Shown here: piece by piece, positions 53,002 through 63,073 of the stretch
Layout: each line of letters opens with the position of its first letter
How positions within the stretch are numbered: position 1 is the stretch's first letter
From: Meishania sp964351985
GTDB lineage: Bacteria; Bacteroidota; Bacteroidia; Flavobacteriales; Flavobacteriaceae
Assembly: GCA_964351985.1 (NCBI GenBank)
Contig: CAYGPR010000019.1
Span: 5,386 to 69,385, forward strand
Direction of reading: 5' to 3'
Length of the DNA: 64,000 bases
The notes under the pieces: generated by a model
What the model was told of the DNA's origin: nothing
What the model saw: only the letters and a program-made list of their open reading frames with translations
Database searches by the model: none
Position numbers and translations under genes: made by a program

Positions 53002-55998
53002 TTAAAAGTTAATATTTAGACCCAAGGTAAATGTGCGTTGGGTAAAATAGTTGTTTCTTCGGTCGATACCGGGTGCAAGAGCGTTAGCACCGTTTCCACG
53101 AATATTGGTGTTGGCACTAGCATTTGCTCCAAAATCTTGTAAAGCTGGTTCAGGATCCGTACCTGAGTACCCGGTAATGGTGAACAGATTCTGCCCCGTT
53201 AACGACAAGCGAACATCTTTTACAAAACTTCCATTGATATCAAAATTATATCCTACGGACAAGTTTTCCAATCGTACAAAATCCGCTTTCTCGACATAGT
53301 ACGAACTGAATTGCGCCGTTTTAATATCAGGTCTAGCAAATTTGGTATTAATATAGTTATACGATGCCTGAGAACCAATAATGGGTTCGTAGAACGCACG
53401 GAACGTGTTTACCAAACTATGACCGAAAACGCCTCTGAAGAACACATTGGCATCCCAATTGCCGAAAGTCAACTGGTTCGTCCAGCCTAATTCAAAATCA
53501 GGGAAACCGGTACCCAATACTTCAAAATCAGCTTCTTCCAATAGGGCGCTTCCCTGGTCGGTAACCAGTTGGCCGTCGCCATTAATATCCTGTAGTAATG
53601 GCGTTCCTGCCGCATCGACTTCACCGGTAAAGACAGGTCCCCAAATTTGGCCGACTTCCTCACCTTCACGTACCAAAATCACATTGGTATTGTTTTGGCC
53701 CGGTGAACCAAGGTTGGCTATGACCTGATCTCCTTGTGGGTTTTCTTCCAAGGTCGTTTTGTACGTAGAGAAGACCAAGCCCGTATTGTAGTTTAGGTTT
53801 TCAGTTTTGACCGCATCATAATTTACGGTAAGTTCGACACCATTGGTTTTGATTCTACCTGCGTTCTCATAGCGCTGGCTAATACCTCCAAAAAGTGCCG
53901 CATCTACGTTGACCAGACTAATAAAATCTTTTATATTACGGTTGTAGATATCCAAAGTTGCGGAAAGTCGATTTGTAGCGTACTCTAGTCCAAAGTTAAG
54001 TTCTCCTTTCTCTTCCCATTTCAAGTCTGGGTTTGGTGCCCTGTTCCCCTGACCTGTACTGGAACCATCCGAACCACTTGATCCGGGATTCACGGTAAAT
54101 ACAGTTTCAAATAAACCTACCTCTGGCGGAATCGCTCCTGTAACACCATAGCCAATTCTAGCTTTTAACAAATTTACATTTTCCAATTGCAAGTATTTGT
54201 TGAGGTCGGCACCTACAGCTACTGAAGGGAAAAGACCCCATTGATTACCTTCACCAAAACGGCTAGAACCCTCACGTCTAAGAGAAGCATTGAAATAAAT
54301 GGCATCATCGAAAGTTGCATTTACCCTACCAAAGAAGGCGACAATACGATCTCCATCGGCTCTGTCGCTATTTGCTTGTATACGACCTGCCTCTCTAAGA
54401 TCCTGTGCACTTTCAATATTGTTTCTCCAGTCGAAATTTAGTCCTGGAGGGAAATCCCCTAACTGAAAGAAATAATTATTGAAATCGTTTTCCTGAAAGG
54501 AATAACCACCGGTCAGCGTAAAACTGCCCAGATCACCTAAGGTGTTGGTGTAGGTTGCAAAAGTCTCCAACAGAAGAAATTTTTGTTCCTGATTGTAGAA
54601 ACTTGCAAGACCACGTGCCGTGGGGCTAACAGCATTTCCCCTGAACAATAAGGTAGTTGGATAGAATTGAGAGCGATCCGTTTTAATGTTCTGTTCCGCA
54701 AAGTTGACGTTCATCGCGAAATTATCGGTGAACCGGTAGTTCAGATTGATGTTATAACTCAGCGTACTCGCGGTCTGATCGTTCTGGGCCTGTCGAGCTA
54801 TAGATGCGGGGTTGAAGCTGTCAAAAAGTCCTAATGTTTCAAAGAACCCTCCATATTGAGATGTGGCAAAAGGAAAAGGCGCATCGTTACCAAATACAGG
54901 TGCAGTAGGATTATAAGTAACCGCATAGCGCAGTGCCTCGGTATAGCCTAATTTACTTTCCCTAGAGGTCAGCGCTGTATTGAAATCAATTTTCAACTTG
55001 TCATCGAACAAACGGCCCGAAAGGTTGGTACGTGCGTTGAACTGGTCGAAACCAGAGTTATATAGAATACCATCGGCACGTCTAAAGTTGGTTGAAACAC
55101 GATAGGTAACATCGCTCGTACCCCCAACGGCAGCTATATTATGTACTTGAGAATAACCCGTCTGGGTAACTTCGTCGATCCAATCAGTATCACTACCCAA
55201 ATCGTTACCACCAGCCGTTAGAAATTCGCTACCGGTCATAATATCGATTTGATTGGCAATACTAGAAGTAGCAAATTGGCCGGCATAACTTAGCTGTAAT
55301 GGTTGACCTGTTTTACCAGACTTGGTAGTTACCAATATTACACCACTCGAACCTCGAGTACCATAAATCGCTGCAGCGGAACCGTCCTTTAATACGGTAA
55401 TGTTGGCAATATCATTGGGATCCACATTATTCAATGACCCACCTAAAACTCCGTCGATAACGACCAAGGGTTCTTGATTACCACCGATAGTCGATAAACC
55501 TCGCAAGCGAATCGTTGCATTGCTGTTAGGGTCACCCCCTTTGTTGACAATAGTCATACCCGCTACTTTACCTTGTAGCAATTGGGTTGGATCGTTAACG
55601 GTGCCCTGGTTGAAATCTTCTTCACCCACACTGGTTACCGCGGTAGTAATCTCCTTTTTCTGTTGGCTACCGTAACCCACAACGACCACTTCTTCCAATG
55701 CCTGGGCATCTTCTTCAAGGGTTACGTCGATAGTAGTTTGGCCGCCAACGGGTATTTCCTGTCCTTTGAAACCAATGTAACTGAACAAGAGAACGGCATC
55801 CGCATCACTGACCGTCAGTGTGTAGTTACCATCAAAATCTGTTTGTGTACCGTTCGTTGTTCCCTTTTCTACCACACTGGCACCCGGTAGGGGGCCGTTG
55901 GCGTCGGAAACGGTTCCGGCCACTTCTTGGGCCTGTACGAAACCGAAGCATAGAAATGCCCCTAGCATCAGCAAGCTTTTTAGCAGTGTAATCTTCAT
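53002..55998 (-). CDS. SusC/RagA-family TonB-linked outer-membrane transporter
   Basis: 998 aa. Signal peptide ending VQAQ; a carboxypeptidase-like N-terminal extension (VAGTVSDANGPLPGASV and TDFDGNYTLTV, about 26-90), a TonB-box-like EEVVVVGYGSQQKKEIT, the plug with PLVVIDGV and VLKDGSAAAIYGTRGSSGVI, and a long beta-barrel ending in FTLGLNINF. It imports oligosaccharides with energy from TonB. Paired with SusD and facing the lacI-GH65-GH13 operon, an alpha-glucan or its oligosaccharides is the likely substrate; inference. Confidence 0.96.
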   Translation of the reverse strand: MKITLLKSLLMLGAFLCFGFVQAQEVAGTVSDANGPLPGASVVEKGTTNGTQTDFDGNYTLTVSDADAVLLFSYIGFKGQEIPVGGQTTIDVTLEEDAQALEEVVVVGYGSQQKKEITTAVTSVGEEDFNQGTVNDPTQLLQGKVAGMTIVNKGGDPNSNATIRLRGLSTIGGNQEPLVVIDGVLGGSLNNVDPNDIANITVLKDGSAAAIYGTRGSSGVILVTTKSGKTGQPLQLSYAGQFATSSIANQIDIMTGSEFLTAGGNDLGSDTDWIDEVTQTGYSQVHNIAAVGGTSDVTYRVSTNFRRADGILYNSGFDQFNARTNLSGRLFDDKLKIDFNTALTSRESKLGYTEALRYAVTYNPTAPVFGNDAPFPFATSQYGGFFETLGLFDSFNPASIARQAQNDQTASTLSYNINLNYRFTDNFAMNVNFAEQNIKTDRSQFYPTTLLFRGNAVSPTARGLASFYNQEQKFLLLETFATYTNTLGDLGSFTLTGGYSFQENDFNNYFFQLGDFPPGLNFDWRNNIESAQDLREAGRIQANSDRADGDRIVAFFGRVNATFDDAIYFNASLRREGSSRFGEGNQWGLFPSVAVGADLNKYLQLENVNLLKARIGYGVTGAIPPEVGLFETVFTVNPGSSGSDGSSTGQGNRAPNPDLKWEEKGELNFGLEYATNRLSATLDIYNRNIKDFISLVNVDAALFGGISQRYENAGRIKTNGVELTVNYDAVKTENLNYNTGLVFSTYKTTLEENPQGDQVIANLGSPGQNNTNVILVREGEEVGQIWGPVFTGEVDAAGTPLLQDINGDGQLVTDQGSALLEEADFEVLGTGFPDFELGWTNQLTFGNWDANVFFRGVFGHSLVNTFRAFYEPIIGSQASYNYINTKFARPDIKTAQFSSYYVEKADFVRLENLSVGYNFDINGSFVKDVRLSLTGQNLFTITGYSGTDPEPALQDFGANASANTNIRGNGANALAPGIDRRNNYFTQRTFTLGLNINF

Positions 55999-56363
55999 AA
56001 AAAGTTAGTTTTAAGTTGAGTTAAAAATCAAGTAAAAAATGAAATTATGTAAATTTTATGTTAAACCATGATAAATCATAGAAAAAGAAACCACTATAAC
56101 GGTTTCGTGTTCATAACTTTCAGCAATATCACATTGATACATTGGCCTATCTCCAATTATCTAATTCATAATAAATAGCCGCTGAAGATTGGGAAAACGC
56201 AATTTTTTGATAAATATAGCATTTTTTGATCGTCTTAAAAATTTTAACATATTGATGCTTATCTTGCAACATATTTAAAATAAGGCGCAAGATTCTTCCC
56301 TTGAATTTTTTAATATATAGAAATTTCTTAATGCGTATCACGATATTTCAAGCTAACTAAGAA
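55999..56363. other. Divergent intergenic region, susC / lacI
   Basis: 365 bases without a gene I can support; A/T-rich. It holds ATGATAAATCAT (56068-56079) and GAAACC-n8-GGTTTC (56087-56106), both dyads in the susC leader. I found no exact TAnnTTTG box for either gene. A 64-codon frame at 56147-56341 (minus) has no coding look. Confidence 0.6.
56087..56106 (-). promoter_or_regulatory. Candidate LacI-type operator in the susC leader
   Basis: GAAACC (56087-56092) and GGTTTC (56101-56106) form a perfect 6-bp inverted repeat with an 8-base spacer, about 90 bases upstream of the susC ATG and 258 bases upstream of lacI. Size and position suit a LacI-family dimer, but no binding evidence exists. 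Confidence 0.45.
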
Positions 56364-57386
56364 TTGAGAAAGAAAATCACATTAAAAGATATTGCACGCG
56401 AACTTGAAGTGTCTATTTCTACCGTATCGAAAGCACTGAAGAATAGTGACGAAATAGGAAGGAACACCAAGGAAAAAGTACAGGCCTTTGCCAAACTCTA
56501 CAATTACAAGCCCAATAATATTGCAATAAGCCTCAAGAACAAACAGACCAAGAATATTGGTGTTATTATACCTGAAATAGTCCATCATTTTTTTATGACC
56601 GTATTTAGGGGCATTGAGAAATATGCCAATACCCAAGGGTACAATGTAATCGTATGTGTTTCGGACGAATCGTTCGATAAAGAGGTTCTCAATATGGAAC
56701 TTTTGGCCAATGGCAGTGTCGATGGTTTTATTATGTCATTATCAGCTGAAACGGAACAGAAAAAAGACCTTCGCCATATAAACGAAGTTATGGATCAGGG
56801 TATACCCTTAGTTTTATTTGATAGGGTTGCCGACGAAGTTGATTGTGACAAAGTTGTTTTAAACGATTTTGAAATAGCTTATCAGGCGGTTTCAAAATTA
56901 ATCGCGCAAGGAAGAAAGCATATCGCCTTGATAACTACCGAAAACTATTTTAATGTGAGTGTCAAAAGGGCCGAAGGCTATCGAAAGGCCTTGGTGGATA
57001 ATGGAATCAAAGTGGATGAAAACCTGGTTCTTACGTTGCCCTATAAAGAAATCGATGAAACGCCGATACAAAATTTTTTCGATGAAAACGAGGTGGATGC
57101 GGCATTATGCGTTAATGAGTTGTTTGCCGTGATATGTATGGGTGTTGTCCAGGAGAAAGGACTTAAAGTGCCGCAAGACATTGCCTTTATCGGTTTTACC
57201 GATGGTATTCTCTCCAAATATTCCAGACCCACTTTAACCACGGTTGCCCAGCATGGAGACCGTATGGGTGAAGTTGCTGCTAAAATGCTCATTGAAAAAG
57301 TCGAGAATGAATACGATGAGAATCAAACATACCGAACGGAGGTCATAGAGGCCACCATCGTTGAACGGCAATCCACCATAAACTAA
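56364..57386 (+). CDS. LacI-family transcriptional regulator
   Basis: 340 aa. The start is TTG at 56364: an in-frame TAA lies just upstream and the HTH begins immediately, KITLKDIARELEVSISTVSKALKNS (about 4-28), so no ATG is possible. The periplasmic-binding-protein-like sensor follows from KNIGVIIPEIVHHFFMTVF to the end. It should repress or activate the flanking glucan operons in response to a sugar. First gene of the plus-strand operon; pgmB begins 19 bases after its stop. Confidence 0.94.
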   Translation: MRKKITLKDIARELEVSISTVSKALKNSDEIGRNTKEKVQAFAKLYNYKPNNIAISLKNKQTKNIGVIIPEIVHHFFMTVFRGIEKYANTQGYNVIVCVSDESFDKEVLNMELLANGSVDGFIMSLSAETEQKKDLRHINEVMDQGIPLVLFDRVADEVDCDKVVLNDFEIAYQAVSKLIAQGRKHIALITTENYFNVSVKRAEGYRKALVDNGIKVDENLVLTLPYKEIDETPIQNFFDENEVDAALCVNELFAVICMGVVQEKGLKVPQDIAFIGFTDGILSKYSRPTLTTVAQHGDRMGEVAAKMLIEKVENEYDENQTYRTEVIEATIVERQSTIN

Positions 57387-57405
57387 TTTCACACTTTAAG
57401 TAAAA

Positions 57406-58065
57406 ATGAAAAGAACCGGATTTATATTCGATTTGGACGGTGTTATCGTAGATACCGCGAAGTATCACTATTTGGCTTGGAAGAACTTGGCCGATGAACT
57501 AGGTATCGAATTTACTGAGCAGGATAATGAACGGTTCAAGGGCGTAAGTCGAAAGCGGTGTCTCGAAATTTTGCTTGAAATGGGACGTCTTGAAGCTTCA
57601 CAAGAACAAATCGATACATGGCTCAAAGAGAAAAATGAGGATTATCTATCATATATCGATAAAATGGACGAATCTGAGATTTTACCAGATGTAACGAAGG
57701 TTTTGGACTATCTCAAAGAAAAAAAAATATCAATGGCACTCGGTTCCGCAAGTAAAAATGCAAGACCAATTTTGGAGAAGGTGAACTTATTATCGTATTT
57801 TGAAACCTTGGTTGACGGTAACAGCGTAACAAAGGCAAAACCTGATCCCGAAGTATTTCTCATAGCGGCTAAAAATTTAGGTGTGGCCCCAGAAAACTGT
57901 GTGGTTTTCGAAGATGCCTTAGCAGGAGTTGAGGCCGCAAACAACGCAGGAATGACTAGTATTGGAATTGGGGAACCCGATGTACTTACTGAAGCAAAAT
58001 ATAATTTTACCGATTTTACTGAGATTAATCTTGATTTTTTAGATAAATTGATAAACCAAGAGTAG
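57406..58065 (+). CDS. pgmB: Beta-phosphoglucomutase
   Basis: 219 aa, HAD superfamily. The nucleophile motif FDLDGVIVDTAKYHYLAW (Asp9 and Asp11) is followed by a helical cap with RFKGVSRKRCLE, a Ser/Thr motif GSASKN and the KPDPEVF and FEDALAGVEAANNAGM motifs with the acidic pair. It converts beta-glucose-1-phosphate to glucose-6-phosphate. Position between lacI and the GH65 gene agrees, since GH65 phosphorylases release exactly that product. Confidence 0.93.
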   Translation: MKRTGFIFDLDGVIVDTAKYHYLAWKNLADELGIEFTEQDNERFKGVSRKRCLEILLEMGRLEASQEQIDTWLKEKNEDYLSYIDKMDESEILPDVTKVLDYLKEKKISMALGSASKNARPILEKVNLLSYFETLVDGNSVTKAKPDPEVFLIAAKNLGVAPENCVVFEDALAGVEAANNAGMTSIGIGEPDVLTEAKYNFTDFTEINLDFLDKLINQE

Positions 58066-58103
58066 TAAAACAACGAACAACTTTTATCTTAAAAAACCAG
58101 AAC

Positions 58104-60416
58104 ATGAATCAAGACTACATTATATCCGACCCATGGTCCATCATCGAAGAAGGCTTCGATAAAGAAATGGTAAAATCTTCTGAAAGTCTTTTTAGTATTG
58201 GTAATGGCGCCATGGGCCAACGTGCCAACTTCGAAGAACAATATTCCGGACCGACTTTTCAAGGGAGCTATATTGCGGGCGTGTATTATCCCGATAAAAC
58301 TAGGGTAGGCTGGTGGAAGAACGGTTATCCCGAATACTTTGCCAAAGTATTGAATGCACCCAACTGGATCGGGATCAATATTTCCTTAAATGGGGAAGCA
58401 TTTGACCTTAATACTTGTAAAAAAGTAGAAGGTTTTCGGCGTGAACTGAACATGAAAGAAGGGTGGTACCAAAGAAAGTTCAAGGCTGTAACTTCCAACG
58501 ATATAAAATTGCAAGTAGTTGTTACCCGATTCTTAAGTTTGGATATCGATGAGGTCGGTTCCATTAACTATGAGATCACAGCTCTAGATTCTGAGGTAGA
58601 GATAACATATAATCCGTATTTGGATAGTAGTATAAAAAATCATGACACCAACTGGGACGATAAATTCTGGAATACGACGAATGTGATATCTGAGGGAAGT
58701 AAAGCTTTTATCGAGGCCCATACGATGAAGACCAACTTTGCTACCTGTACCTTTATGGAAGCAATATTGTTTCTCGATGGCAAAAAGATTTCCAAGAAAC
58801 CATCCGCAACGAAAAAAGAAATGTGGGCAGGGCATGAATATTCCCAAAAAATAAAAAAAGGGGAAACCCTTTCTCTTCACAAATTTGGTGGGTATACCGT
58901 TTCAAGAAACCATAAGGCCACCGAATTGGTCGAGGCCGCGAAGACTGCATTGAAAAAAGCTACCGATCTTGGTTTTGATGCACTTTTGAAAAAACAAAAA
59001 GAGTCATGGTCTAAGATTTGGGAAATGAGCGACATTACCATTGACGGCGATGTAAAGGCGCAACAGGGCATCCGCTTTAATATTTTCCACCTGAATCAAA
59101 CCTATTTAGGAAGGGATTCTCGTCTGAACATTGGCCCCAAAGGCTTTACTGGCGAGAAATATGGCGGAAGCACGTATTGGGATACCGAAGCCTATTGTAT
59201 CCCCTTTTATATGGCAACAAAAGACCAAAAGGTCGCCCGAAATTTATTAAAATATCGGTATAACCATCTTGAAAAAGCTATTGAAAACGCCAAGAAATTA
59301 GGGTTTTCGAATGGGGCGGCTCTCTACCCAATGGTTACTATGAACGGTGAGGAATGTCATAACGAATGGGAGATTACTTTTGAGGAAATCCATCGGAACG
59401 GTGCCATTGCATTCGCCATTTATAACTATTATCGTTTTACCGGTGATTATACCTATATACCCGAAATGGGGCTGGAAGTGCTGATCGGAATTTCAAAATT
59501 CTGGCATCAACGCGCAACCTTTTCTGAGCAAAAGAAGAAATATGTAATTCTCGGGGTTACGGGTCCAAATGAATATGAGAACAATGTCAATAACAATTGG
59601 TACACCAACTATTTGGCAAAATGGTGTATCAATTACACCTTAGAGCAGCTACAAAAAGTAAAGGATGGCTATCGCGACGATTATGACCGTATCATTGGTT
59701 TGACGAAATTGACCGAAAAAGAGATGGATGGGTGGAAAAAAGTGGCGAAGAATATGTATTTCCCACGTTCCGAAGAGCATGATATCTTTCTGCAGCAAGA
59801 CGGATTTTTGGATAAGGAGCTGATAACTGTTGCCGACCTTCCAAAATCACAGCGCCCGATCAACCAAAAATGGAGTTGGGATCGAATCTTGCGTTCGCCT
59901 TATATAAAACAAGCAGACACACTTCAAGGTTTCTATCTCTTCGAATCCAATTTTACGTTGGATGAATTAGAACGGCACTTCGATTTTTATGAGCCTTTTA
60001 CGGTACATGAGTCTTCATTGTCCCCCTGTGTTCATAGCATTCAAGCGGCCAAATTGAACCGCATGGAACAGGCATATCAATTTTACCTTCGAACCTCTCG
60101 GTTGGATTTGGACGACTATAATAAAGAAGTTGAAGAAGGATTGCACATCACCTCGATGGCCGGTACCTGGATGAGTATCGTCGAGGGTTTTGCCGGAATG
60201 CGCGTCGTTGATGATAAATTATCTTTCACACCCAGAATTCCGAAACAATGGAAAGGCTATTCTTTTAAGATCAATTTTAGGAAACGAATTTTAAAAGTTA
60301 CCGTAACCGAGAACGAAACCCAATTTGAATTGGATGGAAAGGAAGATGTTTCTATTCGGGTCAACGGCAAGCGGGTTGCAATTTCCCCCTCAAATATGAC
60401 CGTTCATAAAAACTAG
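58104..60416 (+). CDS. GH65 disaccharide phosphorylase (maltose phosphorylase-like)
   Basis: 770 aa, the usual length for GH65 phosphorylases. The general acid Glu lies in NGEECHNEWEITFEEIH (about 420-436). Substrate-site stretches include YGGSTYWDTEAYCIPFY and GVTGPNEYENNVNNNWYTN. The C-terminal domain has MAGTWMSIVEGFAGM. No signal peptide, so cytoplasmic. It splits maltose or another alpha-linked disaccharide with phosphate to beta-glucose-1-phosphate and glucose; kojibiose or trehalose specificity cannot be excluded. It starts 38 bases after pgmB. Confidence 0.93.
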   Translation: MNQDYIISDPWSIIEEGFDKEMVKSSESLFSIGNGAMGQRANFEEQYSGPTFQGSYIAGVYYPDKTRVGWWKNGYPEYFAKVLNAPNWIGINISLNGEAFDLNTCKKVEGFRRELNMKEGWYQRKFKAVTSNDIKLQVVVTRFLSLDIDEVGSINYEITALDSEVEITYNPYLDSSIKNHDTNWDDKFWNTTNVISEGSKAFIEAHTMKTNFATCTFMEAILFLDGKKISKKPSATKKEMWAGHEYSQKIKKGETLSLHKFGGYTVSRNHKATELVEAAKTALKKATDLGFDALLKKQKESWSKIWEMSDITIDGDVKAQQGIRFNIFHLNQTYLGRDSRLNIGPKGFTGEKYGGSTYWDTEAYCIPFYMATKDQKVARNLLKYRYNHLEKAIENAKKLGFSNGAALYPMVTMNGEECHNEWEITFEEIHRNGAIAFAIYNYYRFTGDYTYIPEMGLEVLIGISKFWHQRATFSEQKKKYVILGVTGPNEYENNVNNNWYTNYLAKWCINYTLEQLQKVKDGYRDDYDRIIGLTKLTEKEMDGWKKVAKNMYFPRSEEHDIFLQQDGFLDKELITVADLPKSQRPINQKWSWDRILRSPYIKQADTLQGFYLFESNFTLDELERHFDFYEPFTVHESSLSPCVHSIQAAKLNRMEQAYQFYLRTSRLDLDDYNKEVEEGLHITSMAGTWMSIVEGFAGMRVVDDKLSFTPRIPKQWKGYSFKINFRKRILKVTVTENETQFELDGKEDVSIRVNGKRVAISPSNMTVHKN

Positions 60417-60440
60417 TTTTCTTAAACCATCCTTTTAAAA

Positions 60441-62306
60441 ATGAAAAAGTTCTTGTTTTTCTGTGTATTGGTTTTAATACTTGGATGTAAACAAGAAAAA
60501 GAAGAAAAGTACGATATGGGGTCAAAAGAAGAAGGCAAGAAAAAAGCGGTAATCTACCAAGTTTTTACCCGTCTTTTCGGAAACACCAATACCACTTATA
60601 AACCTTGGGGTACTTTAGAAGAGAATGGTGTCGGCAAGTTTTCCGATTTCACGGAAAAAGCACTTCAAGAAATAAAGAATTTAGGGATTTCCCATATTTG
60701 GTATACCGGGGTGCCACATCATGCTTTGGTAACCGATTACTCGGATTATGATATTACCAACGACGACCCAGATGTTATCAAGGGTCGGGCAGGTTCACCC
60801 TATGCCGTGAAGGATTATTATAACGTGAACCCTGATTTGGCTGAGAATCCGGCCAAACGATTGGAAGAGTTCAAAGCATTGATTGACAGAACCCATAAGG
60901 TAGGGCTGAAATTGCTGATAGATATCGTTCCGAACCATGTGGCCCGAAACTACGAAGGTAAATCCACACCTAAGGGTTCCCAGCCTTTTGGAGCGAACGA
61001 TGATATTACCGTTGAATATAAAAGAGACAATGATTTTTATTATGTGCCTGACAGTGAATTTCAAGTCCCTGAATGGCAAAATGGATACCAGCCCTTGGGT
61101 GGCGAACGGCACCCTCTGGCAAATGGGAAATTTAAAGAAATCCCTGCCAAGTGGACGGGCAATGGCTCGCGTTCACCCCGCCCCGATATGAACGACTGGT
61201 ACGAAACGGTAAAAATAAATTACGGAATACGACCCGACGGTACCTATGATTTTGATACCATTCCGGAAGGCTTTGATGTTGAAGATTATAGAAAACATTT
61301 TGAGTTTTGGTCCGATAAAGATGTACCTGGATCTTGGAAAAAATTCAAGGACATCGCCCTATACTGGCTTGAAATGGGAGTCGACGGTTTCCGGTTCGAT
61401 ATGGCCGAAATGGTTCCCGTAGAATTTTGGAGCTATATGAACTCCCACATCAAAATGAAGAACCCAGATGCATTTCTTTTGGCAGAGGTCTATAATCCGG
61501 GATTGTATAGAGATTACATCCATAAAGGAAAAATGGACTATCTCTATGATAAAGTAGAACTCTACGATAGTCTTAAACATATTATGCAAGGCCATGGTTG
61601 GACGGACCATATTCCTAAAGTACAAGAAGGTCTTCAAGACATCGAGCATCACATGCTACATTTTTTGGAAAATCATGACGAGCAACGCATTGCGAGTCCT
61701 GATTTTGCCGGTGATGCGCTAAAAGGAAAACCGGCCATGGTGGTTTCGGCGTCCTTGAGCACTTCGCCTACCATGATCTATTTCGGCCAAGAAGTTGGAG
61801 AGCCGGCGGAAGAAAATGCCGGATTCGGCAGTTCGACCCGAACATCGATTTTTGATTATATCGGCGTACCGGCATACCAACGTTGGGTGAACGATAAAAA
61901 ATTCAATGGTGGGCAATTGTCCAAAGAAGAAAAAGACCTTCGTGATTTTTACAAGCGTCTTTTGAACGTTACGATAAACAGTAGTGCCTTGATGGGCGAG
62001 TATAGTGATATTCATTATAATAATAGGGAGAATACAGAAAACTATGACCACAGGGTTTTGTCATTTGTGCGCTGGTCTAAGAATGAAAAACTAATTGTAA
62101 TCTCCAATTTTGATTCGGAGAAGAACTATTCATTTGAGCTCAAAATTCCAAAAGAAATTATTGATGAATGGAAACTGAATCCGGGAAAGCATGAATTGAA
62201 AGATATGCTCTATGAATCGATGAACGCATTGGAAGTTGAGAATGGAATAGGGAAGATCGACATTCGCTTAAATCCGCTGGAATCTTTTATTTTTGCGGTA
62301 AAATAG
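60441..62306 (+). CDS. GH13 alpha-amylase-family lipoprotein
   Basis: 621 aa. Lipoprotein signal MKKFLFFCVLVLILGC. The (beta/alpha)8 barrel has conserved regions DIVPNH (about 160), GFRFDMAEMV with the nucleophile Asp (about 317), LLAEVYNPG with the acid/base Glu (about 345) and FLENHDEQR (about 413). A C-terminal beta domain follows. Probably on the cell surface or in the periplasm, cleaving alpha-glucan. 24 bases after the GH65 gene. Confidence 0.94.
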   Translation: MKKFLFFCVLVLILGCKQEKEEKYDMGSKEEGKKKAVIYQVFTRLFGNTNTTYKPWGTLEENGVGKFSDFTEKALQEIKNLGISHIWYTGVPHHALVTDYSDYDITNDDPDVIKGRAGSPYAVKDYYNVNPDLAENPAKRLEEFKALIDRTHKVGLKLLIDIVPNHVARNYEGKSTPKGSQPFGANDDITVEYKRDNDFYYVPDSEFQVPEWQNGYQPLGGERHPLANGKFKEIPAKWTGNGSRSPRPDMNDWYETVKINYGIRPDGTYDFDTIPEGFDVEDYRKHFEFWSDKDVPGSWKKFKDIALYWLEMGVDGFRFDMAEMVPVEFWSYMNSHIKMKNPDAFLLAEVYNPGLYRDYIHKGKMDYLYDKVELYDSLKHIMQGHGWTDHIPKVQEGLQDIEHHMLHFLENHDEQRIASPDFAGDALKGKPAMVVSASLSTSPTMIYFGQEVGEPAEENAGFGSSTRTSIFDYIGVPAYQRWVNDKKFNGGQLSKEEKDLRDFYKRLLNVTINSSALMGEYSDIHYNNRENTENYDHRVLSFVRWSKNEKLIVISNFDSEKNYSFELKIPKEIIDEWKLNPGKHELKDMLYESMNALEVENGIGKIDIRLNPLESFIFAVK

Positions 62307-62326
62307 ATCTAACAAACTCGTTTACC

Positions 62327-63073
62327 ATGAAAATGCGATTTATTCTTATCACTTTTGGGCTACTAATGTTATCAAGCTGTACTATGAACGAACCACTGGT
62401 AATAGGCCATCGGGGCGCTATGGGGCACGAGACCGAGAATACCTTGGCATCCATTCAAAAGGCGATGGATCTAGGTGTCGATATGATAGAAATCGATGTT
62501 TTTAAGATAAAGAGTGGAGAAATTGTTGTTTTCCATGATGAAAGGCTAGAGCGTATTTCAAATGCCGGAGGCAATATTGAGGAATACAATATTACCGACC
62601 TTAAAAAGGTAATATTGGACGGTAATCATAGGATTCCGGTGTTACAAGACGTTCTGAAACTTATGGATAACAAAGTGCGGCTCAATATAGAATTGAAAGG
62701 AGCGAATACCGCAGATCGTGTAAATTTTATTACCGATTATTATATCAAGGACAAAGGGTGGATGTTGGAAAACTTCTTGATTTCAAGTTTTAACTGGGAT
62801 GAACTCAGGGCCATGCGCGAATTGAACAAGAATATGCCTATTGCCATCTTAACCGATAGCGACCCTTTGGAGGCGCTACCCATTGCTAACGAACTTAATG
62901 CAGAAGCAATTAATCCAAGTTATAAGAAACTGAATCAGGAGATTGCCGATACTATCAAGAAATCAGGATTTAAAATCTACACATGGACGGTCAACGATTC
63001 TACCGATATCGATGCGATGAAAAAATTAAAGGTAGACGGTATCATTACCAACTTTCCTGAACGTGTCAATTAA
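62327..63073 (+). CDS. Glycerophosphodiester phosphodiesterase, lipoprotein
   Basis: 248 aa. Signal MKMRFILITFGLLMLSSC. GDPD motifs: VIGHRGAMGHETENT with the HR pair and E, MIEIDVFKIKSGEIVVFHDERLER, and a late TWTVNDSTDIDAM with GIITNFPE. It cleaves glycerophosphodiesters to glycerol-3-phosphate plus alcohol. No sequence link to glucan use; it rides in the same transcript (20 bases after GH13). The TAA stop and next ATG overlap by 1 base. Confidence 0.93.
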   Translation: MKMRFILITFGLLMLSSCTMNEPLVIGHRGAMGHETENTLASIQKAMDLGVDMIEIDVFKIKSGEIVVFHDERLERISNAGGNIEEYNITDLKKVILDGNHRIPVLQDVLKLMDNKVRLNIELKGANTADRVNFITDYYIKDKGWMLENFLISSFNWDELRAMRELNKNMPIAILTDSDPLEALPIANELNAEAINPSYKKLNQEIADTIKKSGFKIYTWTVNDSTDIDAMKKLKVDGIITNFPERVN

